From: an uncultured Clostridia bacterium
GTDB lineage: Bacteria; Bacillota; Clostridia; Christensenellales; UBA1242
DNA: 13,929 nt
Assembly (NCBI GenBank): GCA_948439925.1
Contig: CAOJNR010000007.1
Span: 1 to 13,929, forward strand
Direction of reading: 5' to 3'
The notes beneath the pieces were generated by a model that had not been told where the DNA came from, ran no database searches, and saw only the letters and a list, made by a program, of their open reading frames with translations. The translations under genes were made by a program, and so were the position numbers. Positions 1-6,393 of the stretch are shown here, one piece after another (position 1 is the stretch's first letter; each line of letters starts with the position of its first letter).

Positions 1-96
1 GCGTCCACCGTTTTCAACGGTTCCCTAGTGCAGACGGACGTCTGCCATTGCAAGTGTTATTTCTTGCAATAATTAAATTATCAACAATTTCCACAT

Positions 97-145
97 GCAA
101 GAGTGGCGGAATATCTCCGCTTAAACAATTTTTTAAATTGTTTAA
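97..145 (+). pseudogene. tRNA-Leu 5' fragment fused to hairpins (copy 1)
   Basis: Bases 97-112 equal the first 16 nt of the intact tRNA-Leu at 403. The sequence then departs. The D-arm residues GCGGA pair with a new TCCGC (106-120), and this hairpin is followed directly by an 11-bp AT palindrome with a 3-nt loop (121-145). No anticodon or acceptor 3' strand follows, so it cannot make a tRNA. If transcribed it would give a short structured RNA starting like the tRNA. Confidence 0.85.
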
Positions 146-249
146 TGCTCGATGCGTCCACCGTTTTCAACGGTTCCCTAGTGCAGACGGACGTCTGCCA
201 TTGCAAGTGTTATTTCTTGCAATAATTAAATTATCAACAATTTCCACAT

Positions 250-298
250 GCAAGAGTGGCGGAATATCTCCGCTTAAACAATTTTTTAAATTGTTTAA
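250..298 (+). pseudogene. tRNA-Leu 5' fragment fused to hairpins (copy 2)
   Basis: This is an exact second copy of the fragment at 97-145: 16 nt of tRNA-Leu (250-265), then the GC hairpin and the AT palindrome (274-298). The perfect identity suggests recent duplication or continuing homogenisation. Confidence 0.85.
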
Positions 299-361
299 TG
301 CTCGATGCGTCCACCGTTTTCAACGGTTCCCTAGTGCAGACGGACGTCTGCCATTGCAAGT

Positions 362-390
362 TTTACTTCTTGCAATAATTAAATTATCAA
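362..390 (+). promoter_or_regulatory. possible tRNA-Leu promoter
   Basis: TTTACT (362-367, 4/6 to the -35 consensus) and TATCAA (385-390, 4/6 to the -10 consensus) are 17 nt apart. They predict a start a few bases before the tRNA 5' end at 403. The two bases that distinguish copy 3 from copies 1 and 2 both lie in this -35 hexamer, which reads GTTATT in the other copies. Both boxes are weak on their own, so the call is tentative. Confidence 0.3.
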
Positions 391-402
391 CAATTTCCAC
401 AT

Positions 403-488
403 GCAAGAGTGGCGGAATGGCAGACGCGCAGGTTTCAGATGCCTGTGGTGGCAACACTGTGTGGGTTCAAATCCCATCTCTTGCACCA
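403..488 (+). tRNA. tRNA-Leu (anticodon CAG)
   Basis: The gene is 86 nt long with CCA encoded. The acceptor stem pairs GCAAGAG (403-409) with CTCTTGC (478-484), followed by discriminator A and CCA (486-488). The anticodon arm is CAGGT-TTCAGAT-GCCTG, which places CAG at the decoding positions and reads CUG leucine codons. There is a long class II variable arm, as expected for leucine. The T arm is GTGGG-TTCAAAT-CCCAT. All parts look functional. Fragments of this gene recur on both sides: its first 16 nt in the upstream repeats and 22 nt of its T-arm side, inverted and split, at 623-681. Confidence 0.97.
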
Positions 489-490
489 CT

Positions 491-560
491 CGAGAAACTG
501 GCTAACGGATTTCAGTTTTTGTTTCGCAAAAACTTTCAATCTAAACGCCAGTTTTTCTCG
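491..560. other. imperfect inverted repeat after tRNA-Leu
   Basis: CGAGAAACTGGC (491-502) can pair with GCCAGTTTTTCTCG (547-560) with a small bulge. This encloses a perfect 7-bp hairpin GTTTTTG/CAAAAAC (515-533). The structure begins 2 nt after the tRNA CCA, so it may help define the 3' end of the transcript. I see no coding sequence here. Confidence 0.45.
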
Positions 561-589
561 TTAGCGATCAAACGGAATCGCACTCGCGT

Positions 590-619
590 TGGCGATTTGT
601 CGCTACTTTTTGTTTTTTC
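590..619 (+). terminator. likely terminator for tRNA-Leu
   Basis: A short stem TGGCGA/TCGCTA (590-605, one G-U pair, 4-nt loop) is followed by an interrupted T-tract (607-619). It is on the plus strand about 100 nt past the tRNA, and would end the tRNA transcript before the convergent membrane-protein gene. Confidence 0.45.
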
Positions 620-622
620 TTT

Positions 623-681
623 GAGATGGGATTTTATCAAAATTATCTATTTTGATGACGGCTCTGCCGTCGAACCCACAC
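623..681 (-). repeat. inverted, split copy of tRNA-Leu T-arm with hairpin insert
   Basis: Bases 623-634 are the exact reverse complement of tRNA bases 469-480, and 672-681 are the exact reverse complement of 459-468. Together they copy 22 contiguous tRNA nt, broken inside the T-loop. The 37 bp between them (635-671) are almost wholly two adjoining perfect hairpins: ATCAAAAT/ATTTTGAT (636-656, 5-nt loop) and GACGGC/GCCGTC (657-671, 3-nt loop). Read on the minus strand, this is a tRNA T-arm with an expanded, structured loop. The rest of a tRNA is absent. Its function is unknown. Confidence 0.75.
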
Positions 682-689
682 TTTACAAC

Positions 690-719
690 AAAAAACCGAA
701 GATTGTTCTTCGGTTTTTT
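690..719. terminator. bidirectional rho-independent terminator
   Basis: The stem CCGAAGA/TCTTCGG (696-713, loop TTGT) is flanked by six A's on the left and six T's on the right, so it can stop transcription from either side. It separates the plus-strand tRNA region from the minus-strand membrane-protein gene, which ends at 759. Confidence 0.9.
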
Positions 720-758
720 AATCAGTTGATTGCAAGGTCATCTAGACAAACTTGTAAT

Positions 759-3179
759 CTATTTATCATTTTTAACTATTCCATTCAAGCTATTGATAAG
801 TTTCTGGAAGTCTTGTCGCATTGCAGCCATTTCTTTAGCTGTTTTAGCAGCAGATTCTTCCTGCTTCTTAGCAGAAGCAGCAGTATCTTTTGCAGCCTTC
901 TCTTGAATTTTATCAACAGATTCTTTCTTATCAGGTTGTCTATTGCCACCAAGGAATTGAGAGAACACGGAACCAAAACTTGCTTTTGGCTTGCCAGAAT
1001 CGTCAATGCGTTTGTTAGGATCCCAAGCCTTGATTTGCCAAGTTTCACCAGTAACTGAACCTTTTTCATCAACAGTTTTGTTGCTACCTTGATAGAATAA
1101 ACCTTTAAGCGCTCCGACATTGATTTTCATGTCACCTAATGTTTCTGAGAAATTCTTAAAGAACGCACCAGCCAAATCTCTTCCAAAATTTCCAAACTCT
1201 GCTTTGACAGCACCTCTTGTAAGTTTTCCATCTTTATCCAAGTAATTTCTTTCTCTAACTGCAGTTGCTCTTTGTGTAAGCATATCTGCTTTTCTACGCT
1301 TTGCATCTGCTTTTTGCACACTAGCAAGTTCGTCACCATTTAAGCCACCATTATTGATAATGCTTTGTTCTCTTTGGATGTCTTTATCTTTTGAATACAT
1401 TGCTTCTCTTGCTTGCTCATCTGCTTCTTCGGCACTCATGCCCTTAGATAAATATTTACTTTTTAACTTCAAATACTCTTTATTTTCAGCACTTCCATCT
1501 TTATAAATTTTACCATTAAGTTCCTGTTTTAAACCTTCTATGTTTCTTTCTGCATATCTTATATTATCATTTGCATTCTGCCAATTAATCTTGTTTTCTT
1601 TTTTATCTGCTTTTGCTTCTAACTTTTGAGCCTTTTTCATATCCCTTGCAGATGAAACTTTCGCACTTATCTTACCAGTTGCATATTTCCCCAATTGGTA
1701 TGCTGGATTGAGTTTATTTGCTAGAACCCCACCACCAACCGTCTTCTTGACGCCAGTCATAAGAGTTTTGCCGACGTTTCCTTTTAAGCCTTCACCTTCA
1801 CTGAGTGCATTTGCACCACCGACAAGACCACTGACAAATTCAATGAAGCTTTTTGTTACTAACAATCCAGTTATAAGAATAACAATATTAACTAAATAAT
1901 TTATTACTCCCATACTTTGTGGATAGAAAGATATTGTGCTTAAAAATGGGAAGATAAGGAAGAAAATGTTCATACCGATAATCGACCCGAATGCAGCAAG
2001 AATTTGTTTCATAAACTCTCCGCGCCATTTCCTGAACGCACCGAAATCATCAAGGGATGCAAGACCAAGAGTTGCTGGATAGATAAGGAACAAAGCAATC
2101 GACTTAATCAGCCTTGACATAAGTCCGATAATAATGCTTACAAACATTCCAAAAATTGTGAAGACAGCTGCGAAACCGACTATAAAGTTAAATCTCCACA
2201 AATCATAAAAGGTCCAAACCAATCCTACATTATATTTAGAGAAGGAATTAAACCTCATCGCACCACAAATAAAGTCTAGTTTAAAAGAAATGCCTTCTGC
2301 ACCAAGCTCATCGACCCTATACCATTCTTTCAGTTTTAAGTTATTTGAAAACGCATAGTCGATTTGATATGCCAAATACTCATTTCTATCACTTGCAGTT
2401 TGCATACCTGGTGAATTACCATCTCCAAAAATTAAAGCATTTTCAACACCATCAATTCCCGAACCTTGACTTTTCGCAGAATATGTGCCTAATCTAACCC
2501 TATTCGCGTCATTTGCCACTGCTTTAAATAACATGCCATAAATTGTTGTTTTATTCGCGGAATCTCTAAAGCCAAAGAAATCATAATTTGAATAACCTCT
2601 GTTTCCTGATGGCTGAGCCAGAAGTTCTCTTGCGTTTGAACCATATATTCCATCAATCGACTCCGCCGTTGCAGAACCAGCAGTGATATTATCAAGAGTT
2701 GTGAGAAGGAAAGATGAAAGCTGAATTCCAATAATCACCGCAACTGGAACGATTGCGAAAGTGAGGATTGCTTTGAAAGCATTGTATATGTATGACATTG
2801 GAGAAGTTTTTGCACTGTCTTCTTGATAGTGCGCTCTGATGATTGCAATCATTGTTCCAACTGCAAGCACAATAATTCCAAAAATCGCGAGTGACCAAAA
2901 CGTTGTAGTCAAAGCTGAATATTGCCCTGCATTTTTTCCTATACCTAATGTTCCGTATATAAATTCTAAAACAGGATCGGTTTTTTCTATTGCATTATTG
3001 CCTGCATCATAATATACATCAAGTCCAGCAAGACGGCGCATAAGTCCTTGCAAAGCGTCAAGTGCACTGGCAATACAAGCATACATGAAATATATTGCTT
3101 TTGGAATATTTGATAATGCTAAACTGATTAATTCAGCAACCGCATCACCGAAACTCTTGCCCAATAAAGACCTCACCAT
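759..3179 (-). CDS. VirB6/TrbL-like polytopic membrane protein, putative conjugation channel component
   Basis: This is an 806-aa protein starting at ATG 3179, 3 nt after a strong AAAGGAGG ribosome binding site. Visible hydrophobic segments lie near residues 20-45, 88-115, 134-160, 325-353, 357-377, 391-416 and 424-448. A soluble loop of about 160 residues separates the third and fourth. From about 510 to the end the protein is hydrophilic, Lys/Glu/Ala-rich and coiled-coil-like (515-560 and 755-795), and should be cytoplasmic. The layout (multi-TM core, aromatic stretch before TM4 with FYDLWRFN at 324-331, long charged tail) resembles VirB6/TrbL-type inner-membrane channel proteins, including the transmembrane proteins of mycoplasma and Firmicutes integrative conjugative elements. 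This rests on recognition only. It stands alone between tRNA-Leu and the rsmA terminator, and no VirB4, relaxase or integrase is visible. It could be the remnant of an element, or one gene of a dispersed or unusual secretion system. Confidence 0.55.
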   Translation of the reverse strand: MVRSLLGKSFGDAVAELISLALSNIPKAIYFMYACIASALDALQGLMRRLAGLDVYYDAGNNAIEKTDPVLEFIYGTLGIGKNAGQYSALTTTFWSLAIFGIIVLAVGTMIAIIRAHYQEDSAKTSPMSYIYNAFKAILTFAIVPVAVIIGIQLSSFLLTTLDNITAGSATAESIDGIYGSNARELLAQPSGNRGYSNYDFFGFRDSANKTTIYGMLFKAVANDANRVRLGTYSAKSQGSGIDGVENALIFGDGNSPGMQTASDRNEYLAYQIDYAFSNNLKLKEWYRVDELGAEGISFKLDFICGAMRFNSFSKYNVGLVWTFYDLWRFNFIVGFAAVFTIFGMFVSIIIGLMSRLIKSIALFLIYPATLGLASLDDFGAFRKWRGEFMKQILAAFGSIIGMNIFFLIFPFLSTISFYPQSMGVINYLVNIVILITGLLVTKSFIEFVSGLVGGANALSEGEGLKGNVGKTLMTGVKKTVGGGVLANKLNPAYQLGKYATGKISAKVSSARDMKKAQKLEAKADKKENKINWQNANDNIRYAERNIEGLKQELNGKIYKDGSAENKEYLKLKSKYLSKGMSAEEADEQAREAMYSKDKDIQREQSIINNGGLNGDELASVQKADAKRRKADMLTQRATAVRERNYLDKDGKLTRGAVKAEFGNFGRDLAGAFFKNFSETLGDMKINVGALKGLFYQGSNKTVDEKGSVTGETWQIKAWDPNKRIDDSGKPKASFGSVFSQFLGGNRQPDKKESVDKIQEKAAKDTAASAKKQEESAAKTAKEMAAMRQDFQKLINSLNGIVKNDK

Positions 3180-3182
3180 CTG

Positions 3183-3244
3183 CCTCCTTTTAAATATATA
3201 TACTTAGTTATTTACATAATAACAAATTTAAATGCAAAAAGCAA
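3183..3244 (-). promoter_or_regulatory. promoter and strong RBS of the 806-aa membrane protein
   Basis: On the minus strand TTGCTT (3244-3239) and TATTAT (3221-3216, 5/6) are 17 nt apart. They predict a short leader before the AAAGGAGG ribosome binding site (3190-3183). A second pair, TTGTTA (3225-3220) and TATATA (3202-3197), also has 17-nt spacing but would start transcription at the ribosome binding site itself, so it is less likely. The gene has its own promoter because an rsmA terminator lies upstream. Confidence 0.4.
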
Positions 3245-3330
3245 CAAATTTCTGCTAAAAAGTTGCTAAGAATTTTTATTAAAGGCTTGACCGAGCAGAT
3301 TTTGAGCAGACTTTATGATTTTATTGCGCA

Positions 3331-3368
3331 AAAAAATATCTTGAACTGAAAGTCAATCCAGTTCAAGA
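3331..3368 (-). terminator. terminator of the tatD-rsmA unit
   Basis: A perfect 10-bp stem TCTTGAACTG/CAGTTCAAGA (3339-3368, 10-nt loop) is followed on the minus strand by a U-rich tract (3338-3331). It lies about 50 nt after the rsmA stop codon and isolates the downstream membrane-protein gene. Confidence 0.85.
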
Positions 3369-3415
3369 TTTAAAATTTCTAATCAATATTTTTTAAAAAT
3401 ATAAAACGATGGAAT

Positions 3416-4210
3416 TTAATTCATTAAAATTTTGGTGATTTCAACAAATTCTTCAACGGAAAAGCTTTCTGCGCGTCGAGTCAAATCGAAATTTGTTAGT
3501 TTTTGTTGAAGAGCTTGCTTGTTGAGAATTGTTTTTCTACGCATTGAAAAAGCGCCTTTGACGACTTTGGCGAAATTTTCTTTTTTGACATCGAACTTGT
3601 TTTTAACGATTTTTATATTAACAACAGCGGAGTCAACATTTGGGACAGGGAAAAACATTTTTCTTGAAACCTGACGAGTTATTTTTGCGTCGCCAAAGAA
3701 AGCAATCATGACGGAAAGTATGCCATAGTCTTTTCCTCCTTCTTTTGCAACTATTCTTTCAGCCACTTCTTTTTGAACCATGATGGTCATAGATTCAAGC
3801 TGGTCACTGCCTTCAAGAAACTTGAAGATAAGTGGTGACGTGATGTAGTAAGGCAGGTTTGCAATGATTTTATATCGTCCGCCAAGCAAGTTTTCGATTT
3901 TTGCGAGGTCTTCTTTAAGAGCATCAGCGAAAACAAACTGAGTGTTTGGCAATTCAAGAGCCAAAAGTGTTGATTGCAAATCATTATCAATTTCAAAACT
4001 GATAACTTTTTTTGCCGACTTTGAAATCTCACGTGTCAGACTGCCTTCGCCAGCGCCTATTTCAAGAATAGTGTCCTGATCTGTGATTTCGCTATCGCGA
4101 ACGATTGCACTTAAAAGATTGGTATCAGAAATGAAATTCTGACCGAACTTGTGTTTGGGCATTATGCCATTACTATGCGAAACCTTAATTTTTTCGTTAT
4201 TATTTTTCAT
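3416..4210 (-). CDS. rsmA: 16S rRNA dimethyladenosine transferase RsmA (KsgA)
   Basis: RsmA transfers four methyl groups from S-adenosylmethionine to two adjacent adenines in the 3' terminal hairpin of 16S rRNA, late in 30S assembly. Motifs (numbered from ATG 4210): GQNF near 23-26, the SAM-binding motif EIGAGEG at 50-56, the acidic FEID at 72-75, the catalytic NLPYY at 118-121 onward, FFPVPNVDSAV at 186-196 and RRKT near 224. The frame is open to a TTG at 4273 that overlaps the end of tatD. I prefer ATG 4210 (264 aa) because AGG lies at proper spacing upstream and the family usually has a short N-terminus. A small stem-loop (4227-4239) lies just upstream. The gene follows tatD and probably shares its promoter. 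Loss of RsmA classically gives kasugamycin resistance. Confidence 0.95.
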   Translation of the reverse strand: MKNNNEKIKVSHSNGIMPKHKFGQNFISDTNLLSAIVRDSEITDQDTILEIGAGEGSLTREISKSAKKVISFEIDNDLQSTLLALELPNTQFVFADALKEDLAKIENLLGGRYKIIANLPYYITSPLIFKFLEGSDQLESMTIMVQKEVAERIVAKEGGKDYGILSVMIAFFGDAKITRQVSRKMFFPVPNVDSAVVNIKIVKNKFDVKKENFAKVVKGAFSMRRKTILNKQALQQKLTNFDLTRRAESFSVEEFVEITKILMN

Positions 4211-4265
4211 ATTTTTCCTCATATTTGTGGCATAGCCACTTTGGGTATTATGCTCGTTTTTAAAC

Positions 4266-5042
4266 TTACTCAAAAGTTTTGAAACTGAATAACTTTTCGG
4301 CGTTTGTTGTTGTCATTTCCGCCACCTCTTGCACTGATAAACCTTTGAGTCTTGCGATATTTTCAGCAATGTATGGAATGTTTGCAGGTGTGTTCAATGT
4401 TGAGCGAAAAGGCTCAGGTGCAAGATAAGGGCTGTCTGTTTCAAGTAGAATTTTTTCGAGTGGAACAATCAACACAGCCTCTTGAACTTTTCTTGCATTT
4501 TTAAAAGTTGACACTCCTCCAAAAGAAATGTGAAGGCCAAGTTTAATTATTTCCTGTGCAACCTCTTTGCTTTCAGTGAAGCAGTGGAAAGTTCCACCAT
4601 TTTCCAAAAGGCTTTTGTTTTCTTTCAAAATTTCAAGCATTTTGCCTATCGCCTCGCGACAATGAAAGATAAGTGGCAAACTTAATTCATGTGCAAGTTT
4701 CATCTGCTCAACAAGCACATGTTTTTGAACTTCAAATTCAGGAGAGCCTTCTCTAAGCTCCAAACCTATTTCGCCAATAGCAACAACTTTTTTGTTTTTT
4801 GCCAGGGTTTTAAGTTTTTCAAGATAATCACCTTCGACCTTGTCTGCCTCGCAAGGATAGACGCCTATGCTGGCAAAAACTCCGTCATGCTCATTTGCAA
4901 ACTCCACAGCTTCAACAGATGAATTCACATCAAAGCCAGAAGTTATGATTTTTTGAACATTCATTTGGTGCATGCGAGAAAGTATATTTTCGCAGTCTGC
5001 AAGTTTTTTATCTGTCATGTGGCAGTGAGTGTCAATGAACAT
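4266..5042 (-). CDS. tatD: TatD-family metal-dependent DNase/hydrolase
   Basis: This is a 258-aa TIM-barrel hydrolase of usual length. TatD-family proteins are metal-dependent nucleases linked to 3'-5' exonuclease activity and DNA quality control. Metal-ligand positions visible are HCH at 6-8, GEIGLE at 90-95 (Glu91), FHCRE at 126-130 (His127), FHCFTES at 152-158 (His153) and ETDSPYLAPEP at 201-211 (Asp203). The usual GLDYH context reads GLELR here and the usual GIHP reads GVYP, both outside the main ligands. ATG 5042 is preceded by AAGGAG at good spacing. Neighbour rsmA follows on the same strand, as in the yabD-ksgA region of Bacillus, but rnmV (yabF) is absent between them. Confidence 0.92.
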   Translation of the reverse strand: MFIDTHCHMTDKKLADCENILSRMHQMNVQKIITSGFDVNSSVEAVEFANEHDGVFASIGVYPCEADKVEGDYLEKLKTLAKNKKVVAIGEIGLELREGSPEFEVQKHVLVEQMKLAHELSLPLIFHCREAIGKMLEILKENKSLLENGGTFHCFTESKEVAQEIIKLGLHISFGGVSTFKNARKVQEAVLIVPLEKILLETDSPYLAPEPFRSTLNTPANIPYIAENIARLKGLSVQEVAEMTTTNAEKLFSFKTFE

Positions 5043-5060
5043 GTTTTTCTCCTTGATGAT

Positions 5061-5089
5061 ATTTTATCTTTATTAGCAGAGAAAGTCAA
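5061..5089 (-). promoter_or_regulatory. promoter of tatD-rsmA
   Basis: On the minus strand TTGACT (5089-5084, 5/6) and TAAAAT (5066-5061, 5/6) are exactly 17 nt apart, a good housekeeping sigma promoter. It is followed by AAGGAG and the tatD ATG. Confidence 0.75.
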
Positions 5090-5151
5090 TTCAATTTGTT
5101 AATAAAATTTTAAATTCATTTTCATCATTTCTAAATGCCTGTCCTTTTGCA

Positions 5152-5162
5152 TAAAATGTAAG
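5152..5162 (+). promoter_or_regulatory. possible -10 element directly before spmA
   Basis: TAAAAT (5152-5157, 5/6) ends five bases before the GTG at 5163. If used, the spmA mRNA would begin at or next to its start codon. No convincing -35 box is present at the right distance (3/6 at best), so another sigma factor or no promoter at all is possible. Confidence 0.3.
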
Positions 5163-5774
5163 GTGAACAGAATTTGGCTTGTGATGATAATTTCCTCAAT
5201 CTGCTTTCTTTTATGGTCAGCGCCAGACACCATTGTTGGAGTTATGGTTGAAGCATCAGGCGGAGCGCTCAAACTTTGTATTGAACTGGGTGCTGTTTAT
5301 GCAGTTTGGTTGGGAATACTTGAACTTGTGGATGCGAGCGGACTTGGACAAAAGCTAGCTCACCTTTTGCATCCGATAAGAAAAAAGCTTTTCAAAGTGA
5401 AAGACCCTGAGGTCGAACAAATGATTGCTTTAAACCTTTCTGCAAACATGCTCGGACTTGGCAACGCATCAACGCCAATGGGTATCAAAGCCATGCAAGC
5501 ACTTGACGATGGAAGCGGTGTTGCGAGCACTGCAATGATTATGCTTCTCATTATAAACGCCACATCAATTCAACTTTTGCCTTCAACTGTGATTGGACTG
5601 CGCGCATCCGCTGGCTCAACCTCGCCAGCGGACATAATTCTTCCAACTATACTTGCCACAACAATAACAACTTCACTTGGGATTATTCTCGTTAAATTTT
5701 GCAGTAAGCTTTGGAAAAGAAAAAATAGTGGCAAGAAAGGCGCAACTGGCTCGCAAATCGAGGTGAAGAAATGA
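5163..5774 (+). CDS. spmA: spore maturation protein A (nucleoside-recognition/Gate domain membrane protein)
   Basis: This is a 203-aa integral membrane protein. SpmA and SpmB together are needed in Bacillus for full dehydration of the spore core; the transported solute is not established. Several hydrophobic helices flank the conserved segment around NASTPMG (101-107), typical of SpmA. The C-terminus is a basic tail. The GTG at 5163 gives an N-terminus (MNRIW) that lines up with known SpmA proteins; an upstream ATG is followed at once by a stop. No well-spaced ribosome binding site is present, as the only AGG touches the GTG. The stop codon overlaps the spmB start (ATGA, 5771-5774), so the pair is translationally coupled. 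Confidence 0.9.
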   Translation: MNRIWLVMIISSICFLLWSAPDTIVGVMVEASGGALKLCIELGAVYAVWLGILELVDASGLGQKLAHLLHPIRKKLFKVKDPEVEQMIALNLSANMLGLGNASTPMGIKAMQALDDGSGVASTAMIMLLIINATSIQLLPSTVIGLRASAGSTSPADIILPTILATTITTSLGIILVKFCSKLWKRKNSGKKGATGSQIEVKK

Positions 5775-6277
5775 GCGCTTACATTTTGCCAGTTTTGTTT
5801 CTTCTCCTGTTTCTCTATTGTCATCACAAAAAAGTCAACACCTATGACACCTTTGTCAAAGGTGCGAAAAAGTCTATTCCACTTATTGTGGACATCTTTC
5901 CTTACATCGCATCAATCATGATTGCTGTTGCACTTCTTCGTGCGAGCGGTGTGACCGATCTTTTGGCGAAAGTATTTTCTCCAATATTTCATGCGCTTGG
6001 CATTCCGACTGAACTTATCGAACTCGTTCTTCTCAGGCCATTCACTGGCGCAGGAAGTTACGGTCTTCTTGAAAGCGTTTTTTTGCAGTATGGGCCTGAC
6101 TCATATATTTCCCGTTGCGCGTCGGTTATACTTGGTTGCAGTGAAACAATCTTTTATGTTGCAACAGTATACTTCTCTCAGACCAAAGTCAAAAAACTTT
6201 TATATGCAATTCCTGTCGCTCTTATCTGCGCAACAGTCGGCTCAATTTTCGCATGCTTGATTTGCAAAGTGATGTAA
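5771..6277 (+). CDS. spmB: spore maturation protein B
   Basis: This 168-aa membrane protein is the partner of SpmA and close to the usual length of about 175. Key segments are FPYIASIM (43-50), RPFTGAGSYG (89-98, the conserved Gate-domain turn) and GCSETIFYV (122-130). AGGTG lies just upstream of the ATG, inside the end of spmA, and the ATGA overlap couples the two genes. I see no terminator between this gene and the ABC transporter gene 116 nt downstream, but that gene has its own promoter. Confidence 0.92.
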   Translation: MSAYILPVLFLLLFLYCHHKKVNTYDTFVKGAKKSIPLIVDIFPYIASIMIAVALLRASGVTDLLAKVFSPIFHALGIPTELIELVLLRPFTGAGSYGLLESVFLQYGPDSYISRCASVILGCSETIFYVATVYFSQTKVKKLLYAIPVALICATVGSIFACLICKVM

Positions 6278-6356
6278 TTTCGCTTTGGATAATGATTTTC
6301 TACGTTGAATTTTTGTTATTCTTTGTCGCTTTTACGCAATTTAGCATGTTTTTTGT

Positions 6357-6384
6357 TTGAATAAAATTTAAAACATGATATCAT
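6357..6384 (+). promoter_or_regulatory. promoter of ABC transporter gene; predicts near-leaderless mRNA
   Basis: TTGAAT (6357-6362) and an extended -10 element, TGATATCAT (6376-6384), have 16-nt spacing. The -10 ends nine bases before ATG 6394, leaving a leader of about 0-3 nt. No Shine-Dalgarno sequence precedes the ATG, and an in-frame TGA at 6376 rules out an upstream start. Confidence 0.5.
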
Positions 6385-6393
6385 AATTTTGCT

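Larger units (their letters stand above)
1..418 (+). repeat. 153-bp tandem repeat array running into tRNA-Leu
   Basis: Copies start at 1, 154 and 307. Copies 1 and 2 are identical over all 153 bp. Copy 3 matches for the first 112 bp (to 418) apart from two substitutions (g to t at 362, t to c at 366) and then continues as the intact tRNA gene. Each unit is rich in dyads. In copy 1 these are ACCGTT/AACGGT (7-21), GCAGACG/CGTCTGC (30-45), TTGCAAG/CTTGCAA (48-69), GCGGA/TCCGC (106-120) and an 11-bp AT palindrome (121-145). The unit contains the first 16 nt of tRNA-Leu. There are no variable spacers and no credible coding capacity. The array is cut by the window start, so the total copy number is unknown. 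A repeat at a sequence edge also raises the possibility of an assembly break. A tandem duplication of the tRNA promoter region is one simple reading; a tRNA-associated recombination scar is another. Confidence 0.95.

Noticed and set aside
1..418. CRISPR array
   Set aside because: The units are identical head to tail, with no short repeats separated by unique spacers, and no cas genes are present.
1..720. Insertion sequence or classic integration site at the tRNA 3' end
   Set aside because: There is no transposase or integrase, and no direct duplication of the tRNA 3' end. The duplicated part is the tRNA 5' end, and the T-arm copy is inverted and split.
48..1058. Long plus-strand open frame with in-frame 51-residue repeats
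   Set aside because: It is open only because the repeat period (153) is divisible by 3. It runs through the tRNA gene and a terminator, and then antisense to the 806-aa gene, with no ribosome binding site or recognisable domain.
3240..3267. Hairpin AGCAAC/GTTGCT as a terminator
   Set aside because: The stem is only 6 bp with a long loop, and it overlaps the probable promoter of the membrane-protein gene. The strong terminator at 3331-3368 already ends rsmA.
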